Part shown: in pieces, positions 1 through 6,456 of the stretch
Layout of the letters: every line of letters starts with the position of its first letter
Numbering within the stretch: the stretch's first letter is position 1
DNA from: Chth-196 sp044370935
GTDB lineage: Bacteria; Verrucomicrobiota; Verrucomicrobiia; Chthoniobacterales; Chthoniobacteraceae
DNA length: 12,517 nucleotides
Assembly: GCA_044370935.1 (NCBI GenBank)
Contig: JBILUQ010000100.1
Location: 1-12,517 of the forward strand
Direction of reading: 5' to 3'
Notes under the pieces: model-generated
Seen by the model: the letters and a program-made list of their open reading frames with translations, nothing else
What the model was told of the DNA's origin: nothing
Databases searched by the model: none
Translations under genes and position numbers: made by a program

Positions 1-272
1 GCCATGTATTTTCGCAGAAGATCCTCGGCGGTCTGTTTGCCAAGGGCCTCGGGGGCTTTTGGTGGAGCGGGTTCGAATTTTGAGCGCCAGTGCGAGAAGG
101 GTTGCGGCGCATCGGAAGCGCGTTGTTTGAAGGATTCTTCGCTCAAATCCTCGCGACGCAGGACCGTTTTATCATCGAACAAAAGAGTGTGAAAATACTG
201 TCCCGCTTCAAAGGGGATTCCGGTGACGCTGCATGCGACACCCCGGGATTGAATACTCCAGTCCTGATTCAT
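1..272 (-). CDS. Conserved hypothetical protein, C-terminus cut by window edge
   Basis: Reading leftwards from an ATG at 272, an open frame of 90 codons runs to the window edge without a stop, so the C-terminal part is missing. The visible N-terminus (MNQDWSIQSRGVACSVTG, then IPFEAGQYFHTLLFDD and a charged stretch) looks like a small soluble protein with no signal peptide. It recalls a family of short conserved hypotheticals in Verrucomicrobiota and Planctomycetota whose N-terminus carries a W..., C..TG, F..G pattern; this is from memory and their function is unknown to me. The start ATG (270-272) overlaps the TGA of the upstream permease (269-271) in an ATGA arrangement, so translation is probably coupled and the two genes form one operon. 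The last visible residues are proline- and alanine-rich. The existence of the gene is well supported by the clean frame and the coupling. Its function is not assigned. Confidence 0.7.
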   Translation of the reverse strand, partial: MNQDWSIQSRGVACSVTGIPFEAGQYFHTLLFDDKTVLRREDLSEESFKQRASDAPQPFSHWRSKFEPAPPKAPEALGKQTAEDLLRKYM

Positions 273-1411
273 CGTTTACTTGTAAAAATAGTGGAAAGCT
301 CTCTGTTTCCCGATCTGAGCCAAAGAAGAAAGAGGCCGAGCAGGAAAAAACTTAGCTGCGGGCCCCATGCCGCCGCCTCGGGCGAGACCCTGGCACTTCG
401 CCCGAAGGCGAGCAGCAGGTTGCGGGTCACAAGCAGCATGAAATAAAGGAAGATGGCCGTTGCAATGCCCTGCATGATTCCGCGGCGCGAATAAACGATG
501 GAAAGCGGGCCGGCAAAAATGCTCACAATCAAACAAGTCAGGGGCAGCGCCAGCCGGTCATTTAAGGCGGTTTGGAAAGGCGCGAGCTGCCGTGAAGAAA
601 AGTCTGAGTTTTTGTCGAGATACTCCTGAAGCTCGGGAACAGTGAGTTGATTCGGATCAAGCCGTGAGGAAGCGATGCGCCACGGCGTTTCGGGCCAGTT
701 TTCCATGATGCGCTGGCCCTGCTCTTCAAAGTTATCCATTTTCACGACTTCGCCCTGTGCGTTCACATCGACGATAAGACCGCGCTGCAAAATCCACTGT
801 TGCTTCACCAAGTCATGCGTGGCTTTGGCTGCGTAACATTTGCGAGTCGGGTTCCCCTCCGCATCTTGCTCGATGATTTGCACCCCCTCCATCACGGGGC
901 TGCTAAGCTTGAGTTTGCGAACGAACCAGGTGCGGTTACTGATGCGGTCCTTGAACAGATGCCCTTTGACTTCGTCGCTGGCGGGTGCGCCCTTTGCCTT
1001 GCGAATATCGTCCATGGCCATGCGCTTCAGAGCCTCGGCCTGCGGCGCCATTTCGTAGTTCAGCCAGAGACACAGCCCCGAAAACATCGCGGACGCTGCG
1101 ATGAGGGGCGAGAGGATCCGCGTAAGGCTGCGCCCTGAAAACAGCATAGCTGTCACCTCGTTGGATCGGGACATCCGGCTCATGCTGAAAAGGAGCGCCA
1201 GTAGCACTGCGATTGGCAGTACGAGCAGGATCACCTGGGGCAACTGGCAGCTGTAGTACTCCATGACCTGCTCGGCGGAGGCTCCCGCCGAGATGAAATC
1301 CGCCCCGTGGCCGCTCAGGTCGAAGATCAGCCAGATCCCGATAAACGCCCCGCAGCATAGAACCAAGGGTTCCAGAAAACTGCGGAAGACGTAGCGGTCG
1401 AGTAAGCTCAT
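269..1411 (-). CDS. lptG: LptF/LptG-family lipopolysaccharide export permease
   Basis: This is an inner-membrane permease of the YjgP/YjgQ family. With LptB2 and LptC, LptF and LptG extract LPS from the inner membrane and push it onto the periplasmic bridge to the outer membrane. The 380-residue product has the family plan: three N-terminal membrane segments (about 14-31, 57-76, 98-117), a large periplasmic beta-jellyroll region (about 120-280), and three C-terminal segments (about 288-306, 312-334, 350-366). The opening MSLLDRYVFRSFLEP and the cytoplasmic stretch MSRSNEVTAMLFSGRS after segment 2 are typical. The frame stays open up to a GTG at 1456, but the ATG at 1411 matches where family members begin and lies downstream of a -10-like site at 1462-1469. 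LptF and LptG are hard to tell apart without a tree, so the symbol is provisional. It is divergent from dinG and coupled to the following gene by ATGA. Confidence 0.87.
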   Translation of the reverse strand: MSLLDRYVFRSFLEPLVLCCGAFIGIWLIFDLSGHGADFISAGASAEQVMEYYSCQLPQVILLVLPIAVLLALLFSMSRMSRSNEVTAMLFSGRSLTRILSPLIAASAMFSGLCLWLNYEMAPQAEALKRMAMDDIRKAKGAPASDEVKGHLFKDRISNRTWFVRKLKLSSPVMEGVQIIEQDAEGNPTRKCYAAKATHDLVKQQWILQRGLIVDVNAQGEVVKMDNFEEQGQRIMENWPETPWRIASSRLDPNQLTVPELQEYLDKNSDFSSRQLAPFQTALNDRLALPLTCLIVSIFAGPLSIVYSRRGIMQGIATAIFLYFMLLVTRNLLLAFGRSARVSPEAAAWGPQLSFFLLGLFLLWLRSGNRELSTIFTSKR

Positions 1412-1460
1412 TGGGGCGGGATCAGAATCTGCAATGCTCAGTCCATGGACGAGCACCCTT

Positions 1461-1470
1461 TCTTATACTA
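1461..1470. promoter_or_regulatory. Shared -10-like core between divergent lptG and dinG
   Basis: This is an AT-rich island in a GC-rich 100-bp spacer. On the plus strand it reads TATACT (1464-1469), and on the minus strand TATAAG (1467-1462); each is one base off the sigma-70 -10 consensus. I see no good -35 hexamer on either strand. Initiation here would give leaders of roughly 35-45 nt to dinG (1512) and lptG (1411). It would also rule out the longer start codons at 1434 and 1456. The evidence is motif and position only. Confidence 0.35.
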
Positions 1471-1511
1471 CGCTGCTCCGCCCCCAGATTTCCAACTCTC
1501 AATCCGCCTCA

Positions 1512-3500
1512 ATGATCTCCCTGAACGACCAAATCGGCCCCGGCTTCTCCGGACGGGTGCGTGAGTTTTTCGGTTCGTCGGGTGAACTGAGCAAGGTGCG
1601 CAATTTTGAGCTGCGCGAGGAACAGCAGCGGATGGCCGAGGCGGTGGCGGGGGCGCTCGAGAGCCAGAGGCATCTGGTGGTGGAGGCGGGCACGGGGGTG
1701 GGCAAGTCACTGGCGTATCTGGTGCCGGCGGTCCAGTGGGCGGTTGAGAACAAGCGCAAGGCGGTGATTTCCACGTACACCATCAATTTGCAGGAGCAGT
1801 TGATGTACAAGGATTTGCCGATTCTGCAAAAAATCCTGCCGCTGGAGTTTGATGCGATCCTTTGGAAGGGGCGCGGAAACTTCCTTTGCCCCATGCGCTT
1901 GCAGCGTGCGATCGCGCACTCCGACGGCTTGTTCACCTCGCCTGAGCGGGCGGAGTTGGAGAGGCTCAGGATCTGGGCCGAGCGCACGGAGAACGGTTCG
2001 CTCTCGGATTTGCCGCTTGAACCCGACCAGCGGGTTTGGTCTGAGGTCTGCTCGGAGGCGCACATTTGCACCACCAAGACGTGCGGGAACAATCCGCGCT
2101 GCTTCTACCAGCAGGCGCGCAAGCGGCTGGCCTCCGCGGACGTCGTGGTCATGAATCACACGCTTTTCTTCCTTAACATGACGGGACAGGGCGAGCCCGA
2201 GGCCGACTCGTCCGGGTATCTTTTCGGAAACGATTTTGTCGTTTTTGACGAGGCGCACACGGTGGAAAGCATCGCCGCCCGGCAGATCGGCATCGGTTTG
2301 TCGCAGTACGGGCTGAGGCAGTCGCTCCAGCGGCTGTACAACCCTAAGACCAAGAAGGGGGTGTTCCAGGTGCTGCGCCAGCCGGACGCAGTTCGCGAGG
2401 TGGGTTCGCTGTTGGACAGGGTCGACGCGTTTTTTCAAAAAGTCGGCGAGAAGGGCGAATTCACCGAGCGGAAAAGGGAGGTGCGGGTCAGGCAACCGGA
2501 TTTTGTGGAGGACACGTTGACCGGGCCGCTGATGGACTTGCAGGGGCGCATCGTGAAGTTACTGCGCGAGCAGGAGGATGAAATGCTCAAGGGCGAGTTG
2601 CAGGATCTTGGGCGGAGGGTGCGTGATGCACGCGCTGCAGTGGGATCGTTTTTAAAGCTGGAGGCGGATGATCACGTTTACTGGATCGAACAGAGCGGCC
2701 GCTCGCAGCAGTACCATTCCCTGCACGCGGCGCCAGTGGATGTGGCGCCGTATTTGAAGTCGCTGTTATTCGGCGAAGGACGGACCTGCATCATGACAAG
2801 CGCTACGCTTTCAACGGGTGCCGAGTCGCTGGAATATTTCAGAAACCGCGTCGGTGCGCAGCAGGTGCAGGCGTTGCAGATCGGCAGCCCGTTTGATTAC
2901 GAGAAGCAGATGAAGCTTTTCGTGGTGCGAAAAGTGCCGGACCCGCGCGACGGAGCCGCATACGAGAAGGCGTTGGCGCATTGGATCGAGCACTTTGTGG
3001 CGCAGACTGCGGGGCGCGCTTTCGTGCTTTTTACGAGCTACAAAACCATGCAGGCGGTCGCTGCGGAAGTGCGGGAGCGCTTGGATGAGCTGGATTACAC
3101 GCTTTTGATTCAGGGGGAAGGGATGCCGAGGCATCAGTTGGTGGCGGAGTTTAAGAAAGACCGCCGGCATGTGCTCTTTGGAACGGAGAGTTTTTGGAGC
3201 GGGGTGGATGTGCCCGGCGAGGCGCTCAGCAATGTCATCATCACGCGGCTTCCCTTTGCGGTGCCGGACCATCCTTTGATCGAGGCGCGTCTGCAGCAGA
3301 TCGAGGCGGAGGGCGGGGACCCGTTTTCGAGCTACTCGCTGCCGGAAGCCATTCTCAAACTGCGACAGGGCGTTGGGAGGCTCATTCGCACTCGCACAGA
3401 CAAGGGTATCGTTGTGATTTTGGATCCGCGCGTGCTTCAGAAAAATTACGGGAAAGCGTTTCTTAACGCTCTGCCACCCTGCCCGATCGAGGTGGTTTGA
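1512..3500 (+). CDS. dinG: ATP-dependent DNA helicase, DinG/YoaA (XPD-like, Fe-S) family
   Basis: This is a superfamily 2, 5'-to-3' DNA helicase of the XPD/DinG group. Family members unwind R-loops, D-loops, forked DNA and in some cases G-quadruplexes during repair and replication. The 662-residue product has a Walker A motif, AGTGVGKS (59-66), and motif II, DEAH (246-249). It also has MTSATLS (428-434), the GVDVPGE region (564-570) followed by RLPF (579-582), and motif VI, QGVGRLIR (619-626). A cysteine group between the Walker motifs (C126, C180, C186, C191, C197) is where the 4Fe-4S cluster domain sits; one of the five may be spare. There is no N-terminal exonuclease domain of the kind found in Firmicute DinG. 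An upstream in-frame ATG at 1434 would add 26 residues rich in S and T, but it lies upstream of the likely promoter and is out of family character, so 1512 was chosen. No Shine-Dalgarno is evident. Confidence 0.92.
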   Translation: MISLNDQIGPGFSGRVREFFGSSGELSKVRNFELREEQQRMAEAVAGALESQRHLVVEAGTGVGKSLAYLVPAVQWAVENKRKAVISTYTINLQEQLMYKDLPILQKILPLEFDAILWKGRGNFLCPMRLQRAIAHSDGLFTSPERAELERLRIWAERTENGSLSDLPLEPDQRVWSEVCSEAHICTTKTCGNNPRCFYQQARKRLASADVVVMNHTLFFLNMTGQGEPEADSSGYLFGNDFVVFDEAHTVESIAARQIGIGLSQYGLRQSLQRLYNPKTKKGVFQVLRQPDAVREVGSLLDRVDAFFQKVGEKGEFTERKREVRVRQPDFVEDTLTGPLMDLQGRIVKLLREQEDEMLKGELQDLGRRVRDARAAVGSFLKLEADDHVYWIEQSGRSQQYHSLHAAPVDVAPYLKSLLFGEGRTCIMTSATLSTGAESLEYFRNRVGAQQVQALQIGSPFDYEKQMKLFVVRKVPDPRDGAAYEKALAHWIEHFVAQTAGRAFVLFTSYKTMQAVAAEVRERLDELDYTLLIQGEGMPRHQLVAEFKKDRRHVLFGTESFWSGVDVPGEALSNVIITRLPFAVPDHPLIEARLQQIEAEGGDPFSSYSLPEAILKLRQGVGRLIRTRTDKGIVVILDPRVLQKNYGKAFLNALPPCPIEVV

Positions 3501-3502
3501 GC

Positions 3503-3534
3503 CTCACGGGCTCTGGATAAATCCGGCTCGTGAG
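3503..3534. terminator. Strong hairpin in convergent gap after dinG
   Basis: The hairpin starts 2 nt after the dinG stop codon. The outer arms CTCACG (3503-3508) and CGTGAG (3529-3534) pair perfectly. Pairing continues inward with G-U, G-C, C-G and U-G, skips a 2-nt bulge (3513-3514), and closes with GGA/TCC around a TAAA loop (3518-3521), for about 13 pairs in all. No U tract follows on either strand, so it is not a canonical intrinsic terminator. It may act as a bidirectional or Rho-assisted end, or as an mRNA 3' stabiliser, for the convergent dinG and 3629-4438 transcripts. A shorter alternative stem (GAGCC 3499-3503 with GGCTC 3509-3513) competes with it. Confidence 0.5.
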
Positions 3535-3540
3535 TGCCGT

Positions 3541-3590
3541 GCGCACGATGGTGCGCTATGGAGCGCGATGGAGCGCGATGGAGCGCGAGT
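3541..3590. repeat. 10-bp tandem repeat, about five copies
   Basis: There are five consecutive decamers, starting at 3541, 3551, 3561, 3571 and 3581. The unit is GAGCGCGATG: two copies are exact, the last diverges only in its final bases, and the first two are degenerate (GCGCACGATG, GTGCGCTATG). The two degenerate units also form a small hairpin, GCGCAC (3541-3546) with GTGCGC (3551-3556). The array lies between two convergent genes. The period of 10 is not a multiple of three, so it is not a coding repeat, and it probably arose by slippage. Confidence 0.8.
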
Positions 3591-3628
3591 GTTCCACGCG
3601 ATTGGGAACGGCTGATGTAAGAATAACC

Positions 3629-4438
3629 TTACCGCTTCATCCGCCCCTGCATTTCTTGGGCGAGTGGCGATTTTGGTGCGAGATTGGCGCCGGCGGTTGA
3701 TTGCGGATTTGAAAGATCCACAGGCGAACTCACGAACGCTGGATTATCGATTTCTGTGAGAAGCGAGCGCAGTGCCAGCGGTTTTCCAAGCGCCGTTGCG
3801 ATGCGAATCTCTCCGTCGACGCTGATGCTAAGCGTGCAGTTGTTCATGCTTGCCCGGTCTGCCAGGAGCACGCGCTTGAGGCTCCACGTACCATCGGGAC
3901 GAGTCTCCACTTCCCCCGCAATGAGCCGCGGAACCGAGTCGCCCGGCGCGTAAATGCTAAGGTGATGGATCTCGATGCGCTTCACTTTGGCGAGTGCGCG
4001 GAGTTTTTCGGGGAGGCCGGGCAGCGATTGAATGTTCAGGCGTTGGAAACGCACGCTCACTCCGTCCGCGACGACACCGGAGAACCAGTCAAAGCGCATG
4101 ATTTCGGAGAGAGTCTTTTTGTGCGTATCCTTTGCGATGCGCTCGACGGTTACCTCCGCCACGGTTTCCTTTTCATCCTTTGAGGTGAGCGGGAAGCGAA
4201 GGTTTTTGGCGATGGGCGTCTCGGGGGCGGGTTTCTGCTGTGCTGCCTGAGCGGCTGCAGCGCCAAAGACTGGAAATAACACGGGAACTGCCAAGGCGAA
4301 AACACAGGCCTGCCACCAGCTCGACTGACTGGGGGACAGCGAACGCCGCGCTAGTCCGGGCAAAAGACCATGGGCGCATCGGAGGTGGGGGGTAACGCGG
4401 GTGGGCAGATCCACGCGGGGGACTCTAATTCCAGGCAA
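3629..4438 (-). CDS. Exported hypothetical protein, last gene of ATP-grasp/alpha-E/transglutaminase operon
   Basis: I do not recognise this protein. The frame is open from a TTG at 4438, 21 nt after the transglutaminase stop, to a TAA at 3629 (269 codons). No ATG lies near the start; a GTG at 4414 is another candidate, and the true start may be further inside. Residues about 46-66 form a hydrophobic segment preceded by arginines and ending in an AAAAQAAQ stretch. This looks like a Sec signal peptide (the RRSLS just before it is a weak Tat-like motif), so the mature part is probably periplasmic. The mature region, about 200 residues, is mostly polar with alternating beta-like stretches, for example VKRIEIHHLSIYAPG and NNCTLSISVDGEIRIA. 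It ends in a basic tail, MQGRMKR. No catalytic motif stands out. Its position suggests co-expression with the three upstream genes, but a functional link is inference only. Confidence 0.68.
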   Translation of the reverse strand: MPGIRVPRVDLPTRVTPHLRCAHGLLPGLARRSLSPSQSSWWQACVFALAVPVLFPVFGAAAAQAAQQKPAPETPIAKNLRFPLTSKDEKETVAEVTVERIAKDTHKKTLSEIMRFDWFSGVVADGVSVRFQRLNIQSLPGLPEKLRALAKVKRIEIHHLSIYAPGDSVPRLIAGEVETRPDGTWSLKRVLLADRASMNNCTLSISVDGEIRIATALGKPLALRSLLTEIDNPAFVSSPVDLSNPQSTAGANLAPKSPLAQEMQGRMKR

Positions 4439-4459
4439 AGTCCCGCGGCAAGCAGGCTT

Positions 4460-5302
4460 TCAGCGCTCCTCAAGATGCACTGTAACCTGCATTTCGCGCT
4501 CAGGGGCCCCCCAGAAGCTTCCTTTCACGGGTGGAACGTCGTGGTAGTCGCGGCCCGCGGCAAGAACGACGTAATTCTCGTGTGTAAGGCAGTTGTTGGT
4601 CGGGTCCATGCCATGCCATCCAAGGCCGGGTAGCCACACCTCCACCCAAGCGTGTGAGGCATGCGCTCCGCGGATCTCGGTCCTTTTCGCGTCGAACAAA
4701 TAGCCGCTCACGTAGCGGGCTGGCAGTTGGACGCTTCTGCACATCGCCAGCATCAAGTGCGCAAAATCCTGACACACTCCCTGTGGGTTTTGCGCGAAAG
4801 CCGTTGTGGTTGTGTGGACGTCAGTGACTCCGGGCACGTATTTGCAGGTTGTGTAGACGCACTCCATGATGCCCTTAGCCATCCCGAACACATCGGAGTG
4901 TTCGGCGCGAACGTCGACTGCAGTGCGCCAGATCTCGGGCGGGATTTGAACAATACTGGTGGGTGCCAAAAACGGCTCGATCATCTCCATGGCGCTCGCG
5001 TCGTTCAGCGAGGTAAGCGGCACCTTTTGCGGCAGACCGTCTCCATACCGGTCCCAAGTGGTGATGTTGCAGGTGGCGTCGATTGTGAGGGAGGAGTGGG
5101 GTTCCTCCACCTCGAAATACGTCACGTGGTTGCCGTGAAAATCCGTGAATTTTTTAAGCCGCGTCGAGGGTAGCACGCGGAGCATGAAGAATTGAGGCTC
5201 CTGCCAAGGGCTGTTTTTTGGGGTCAGCCGCAGTTCATTGGCGTTGCGCTGGACTGGAGTTGGATAGAGGTAGCGTGTCGAGTGGGTAATCTTAAGCTTC
5301 AT
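4460..5302 (-). CDS. Transglutaminase-like cysteine protease-fold protein
   Basis: This 280-residue cytoplasmic protein is of the bacterial transglutaminase-like group (COG1305 type) with an N-terminal beta region. The N-terminus, MKLKITHSTRYLYPTPV, is the typical opening of this subgroup. The catalytic triad of the papain-like fold is visible: C177 in GVCQDFAHLML, H217 in ASHAWVEVW, and D233 in GMDPTNN. Members may act as peptidases or acyl-transferring enzymes on peptide bonds or isopeptides; the substrate is unknown. The ATG at 5302 overlaps the TGA of the alpha-E gene (ATGA) and is preceded by AGGAGG, so this start is firm. Beside COG2308 and alpha-E genes this subgroup forms a recurring cassette. 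Comparative work on amidoligase systems has proposed that the cassette makes or trims a peptide modification. I see no signal peptide. Confidence 0.88.
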   Translation of the reverse strand: MKLKITHSTRYLYPTPVQRNANELRLTPKNSPWQEPQFFMLRVLPSTRLKKFTDFHGNHVTYFEVEEPHSSLTIDATCNITTWDRYGDGLPQKVPLTSLNDASAMEMIEPFLAPTSIVQIPPEIWRTAVDVRAEHSDVFGMAKGIMECVYTTCKYVPGVTDVHTTTTAFAQNPQGVCQDFAHLMLAMCRSVQLPARYVSGYLFDAKRTEIRGAHASHAWVEVWLPGLGWHGMDPTNNCLTHENYVVLAAGRDYHDVPPVKGSFWGAPEREMQVTVHLEER

Positions 5303-6435
5303 ATGCCTCCTGCGACGGAAAGCGGGGCAGAATGAACTTGTGAAACCCGGAGAGGGGCGCAGCGGTGTTCAAGGAAGCCGGGACGGGTGGGGGTTATGGG
5401 CTGCTGTTGCTGTTGTTGCTGCTGTTGTTTTTGAAGGTGAAATTCAAACGGGTCGAAGACGAGGGGTCTTGAGAGGCCGGAAACCTGCTGGGGCAGCTTC
5501 ACGTAGGTTTCAAAGACGGCCTGTCCGAGGTTATTCAACGAGACCTGAAGCTCATCGATGTACGCGTGAACCCCCTTGCTGAGCACATCGGTCGTGCCAG
5601 AAAAGTTGAGCTGAGCGAGAAGAGCACCGGCTAGTTTTTCGCACTCGTTGGAATACTGGCCGGTGGGATGTCCCGAGATATTGTGGAGCATCTCGTCCAC
5701 CATCCTTACCGAGAAACGGACCGAGCGTGGGAAATCCGTCGAGAAGACCAGCAGGTCGAGCACGCGCTCCAGACTCACTTCGGTCCCGTTCGATTTGCGG
5801 TAGGGTGCGTGAGCAGAGCAGGCGCGCAAAATGGTTCCCCATTGGAGAACTTCTGTGGTCGGGTCAAGACCTCCTTGAGTCTGAGTTTTGATGTCCACGA
5901 AACGGCTGGTTTTGTCAGCCCGTTCCAGGAAACGCCCGAGCTGCAGGAAGTTCCAGCCTTCGTTCCGCGGCAGCGTCGCTGAGGTGATTCCATCAAACTG
6001 CAGCGAAGACTGGATGATGCGCTCGAAGAAAATTTGGGGTGAGTTGTTCAACAACGACGCACCGTTTTGGGAGCTTATTTGCAGGTAAAGCTCGTTTAGC
6101 TCCGTCCACATTTCGTCCGAAATCTGGTCGCGCGCGGTGCGTGCATTTTCCCTGGCCTCCTGAACGCACGAAATGATCGAGTCGGGATTTCGGGTGTCGA
6201 GTGTAAGGAAGAAGCTGCTGTCTCCGGGCTGCGGGTTTGGATAAAGCAGGCGGAAAGCTCCCTCCATGGCGGTCGCGGAAAGCACGGGGGCCCAGTACTG
6301 GTCCGGGTTTTGCGCCCCGAGCGCGGCACCGTCGAGCAGGAGTTCGACGCTCACCTGCATGAGTCTTGCGAGATTTTCCGCCCGTTCAATGTAACGGGAC
6401 ATCCAATAGAGGTGGTCGGCAACACGTGAAAGCAT
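5299..6435 (-). CDS. Alpha-E domain protein (COG2307/DUF403) with C-terminal poly-Q tail
   Basis: This is an all-alpha protein of the alpha-E family, whose genes regularly sit next to circularly permuted ATP-grasp and transglutaminase-like genes. Its biochemical role is unknown; it is thought to be a partner or scaffold of the ATP-grasp ligase. The N-terminus, MLSRVADHLYWMSRYIERAEN, is diagnostic, and further family stretches are WNFLQLGRFLERADKTSR (161-178) and the helical region near 223-250. The family core ends at about residue 330 (LVFDPFEF). After that comes an unusual tail: nine glutamines in a row (337-345), then a Pro/Arg/Ser-rich stretch to residue 378. The ATG at 6435 lies 21 nt after the ATP-grasp stop with no clear Shine-Dalgarno, and the stop overlaps the next gene's start. 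The family assignment is secure. The tail may be real or may reflect a drifted stop codon. Confidence 0.9.
   Translation of the reverse strand: MLSRVADHLYWMSRYIERAENLARLMQVSVELLLDGAALGAQNPDQYWAPVLSATAMEGAFRLLYPNPQPGDSSFFLTLDTRNPDSIISCVQEARENARTARDQISDEMWTELNELYLQISSQNGASLLNNSPQIFFERIIQSSLQFDGITSATLPRNEGWNFLQLGRFLERADKTSRFVDIKTQTQGGLDPTTEVLQWGTILRACSAHAPYRKSNGTEVSLERVLDLLVFSTDFPRSVRFSVRMVDEMLHNISGHPTGQYSNECEKLAGALLAQLNFSGTTDVLSKGVHAYIDELQVSLNNLGQAVFETYVKLPQQVSGLSRPLVFDPFEFHLQKQQQQQQQQQPITPTRPGFLEHRCAPLRVSQVHSAPLSVAGGI
5306..5311 (-). promoter_or_regulatory. Strong Shine-Dalgarno for the transglutaminase gene
   Basis: AGGAGG lies on the minus strand, three bases (CAT) before the ATG at 5302, inside the last codons of the alpha-E gene. 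The spacing is shorter than usual, but this is the clearest ribosome-binding site I found in the window. It suggests that the transglutaminase is translated both by coupling and by independent initiation. Confidence 0.55.
5401..5427 (-). repeat. CAG/CAA repeat coding for nine glutamines
   Basis: Nine consecutive glutamine codons, a mixture of CAG and CAA, lie in the C-terminal tail of the alpha-E gene. They are flanked by AAA CAA on the N-terminal side and CCC on the C-terminal side. The mixed codons suggest either old slippage followed by point changes, or selection for glutamine itself. It is a candidate length-variable site. Confidence 0.85.
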
Positions 6436-6456
6436 AGGGAGTGGTTGGTTGAAAGG

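Noticed and set aside
1707..2495. A 262-codon minus-strand frame within dinG
   Set aside because: It overlaps the helicase core motifs, and its composition (R/L/P/H-rich) is that of a mirror frame. No start signal or domain was seen.
3590..3612. Inverted repeat GTTCC / GGAAC near the end of the exported-protein gene, as a terminator
   Set aside because: The stem is only five pairs with a 9-nt loop and no U tract, too weak to call.
4661..5173. A 170-codon plus-strand frame opposite the transglutaminase gene
   Set aside because: The minus-strand gene carries a complete catalytic triad and a coupled start, and the plus-strand product has no family features.
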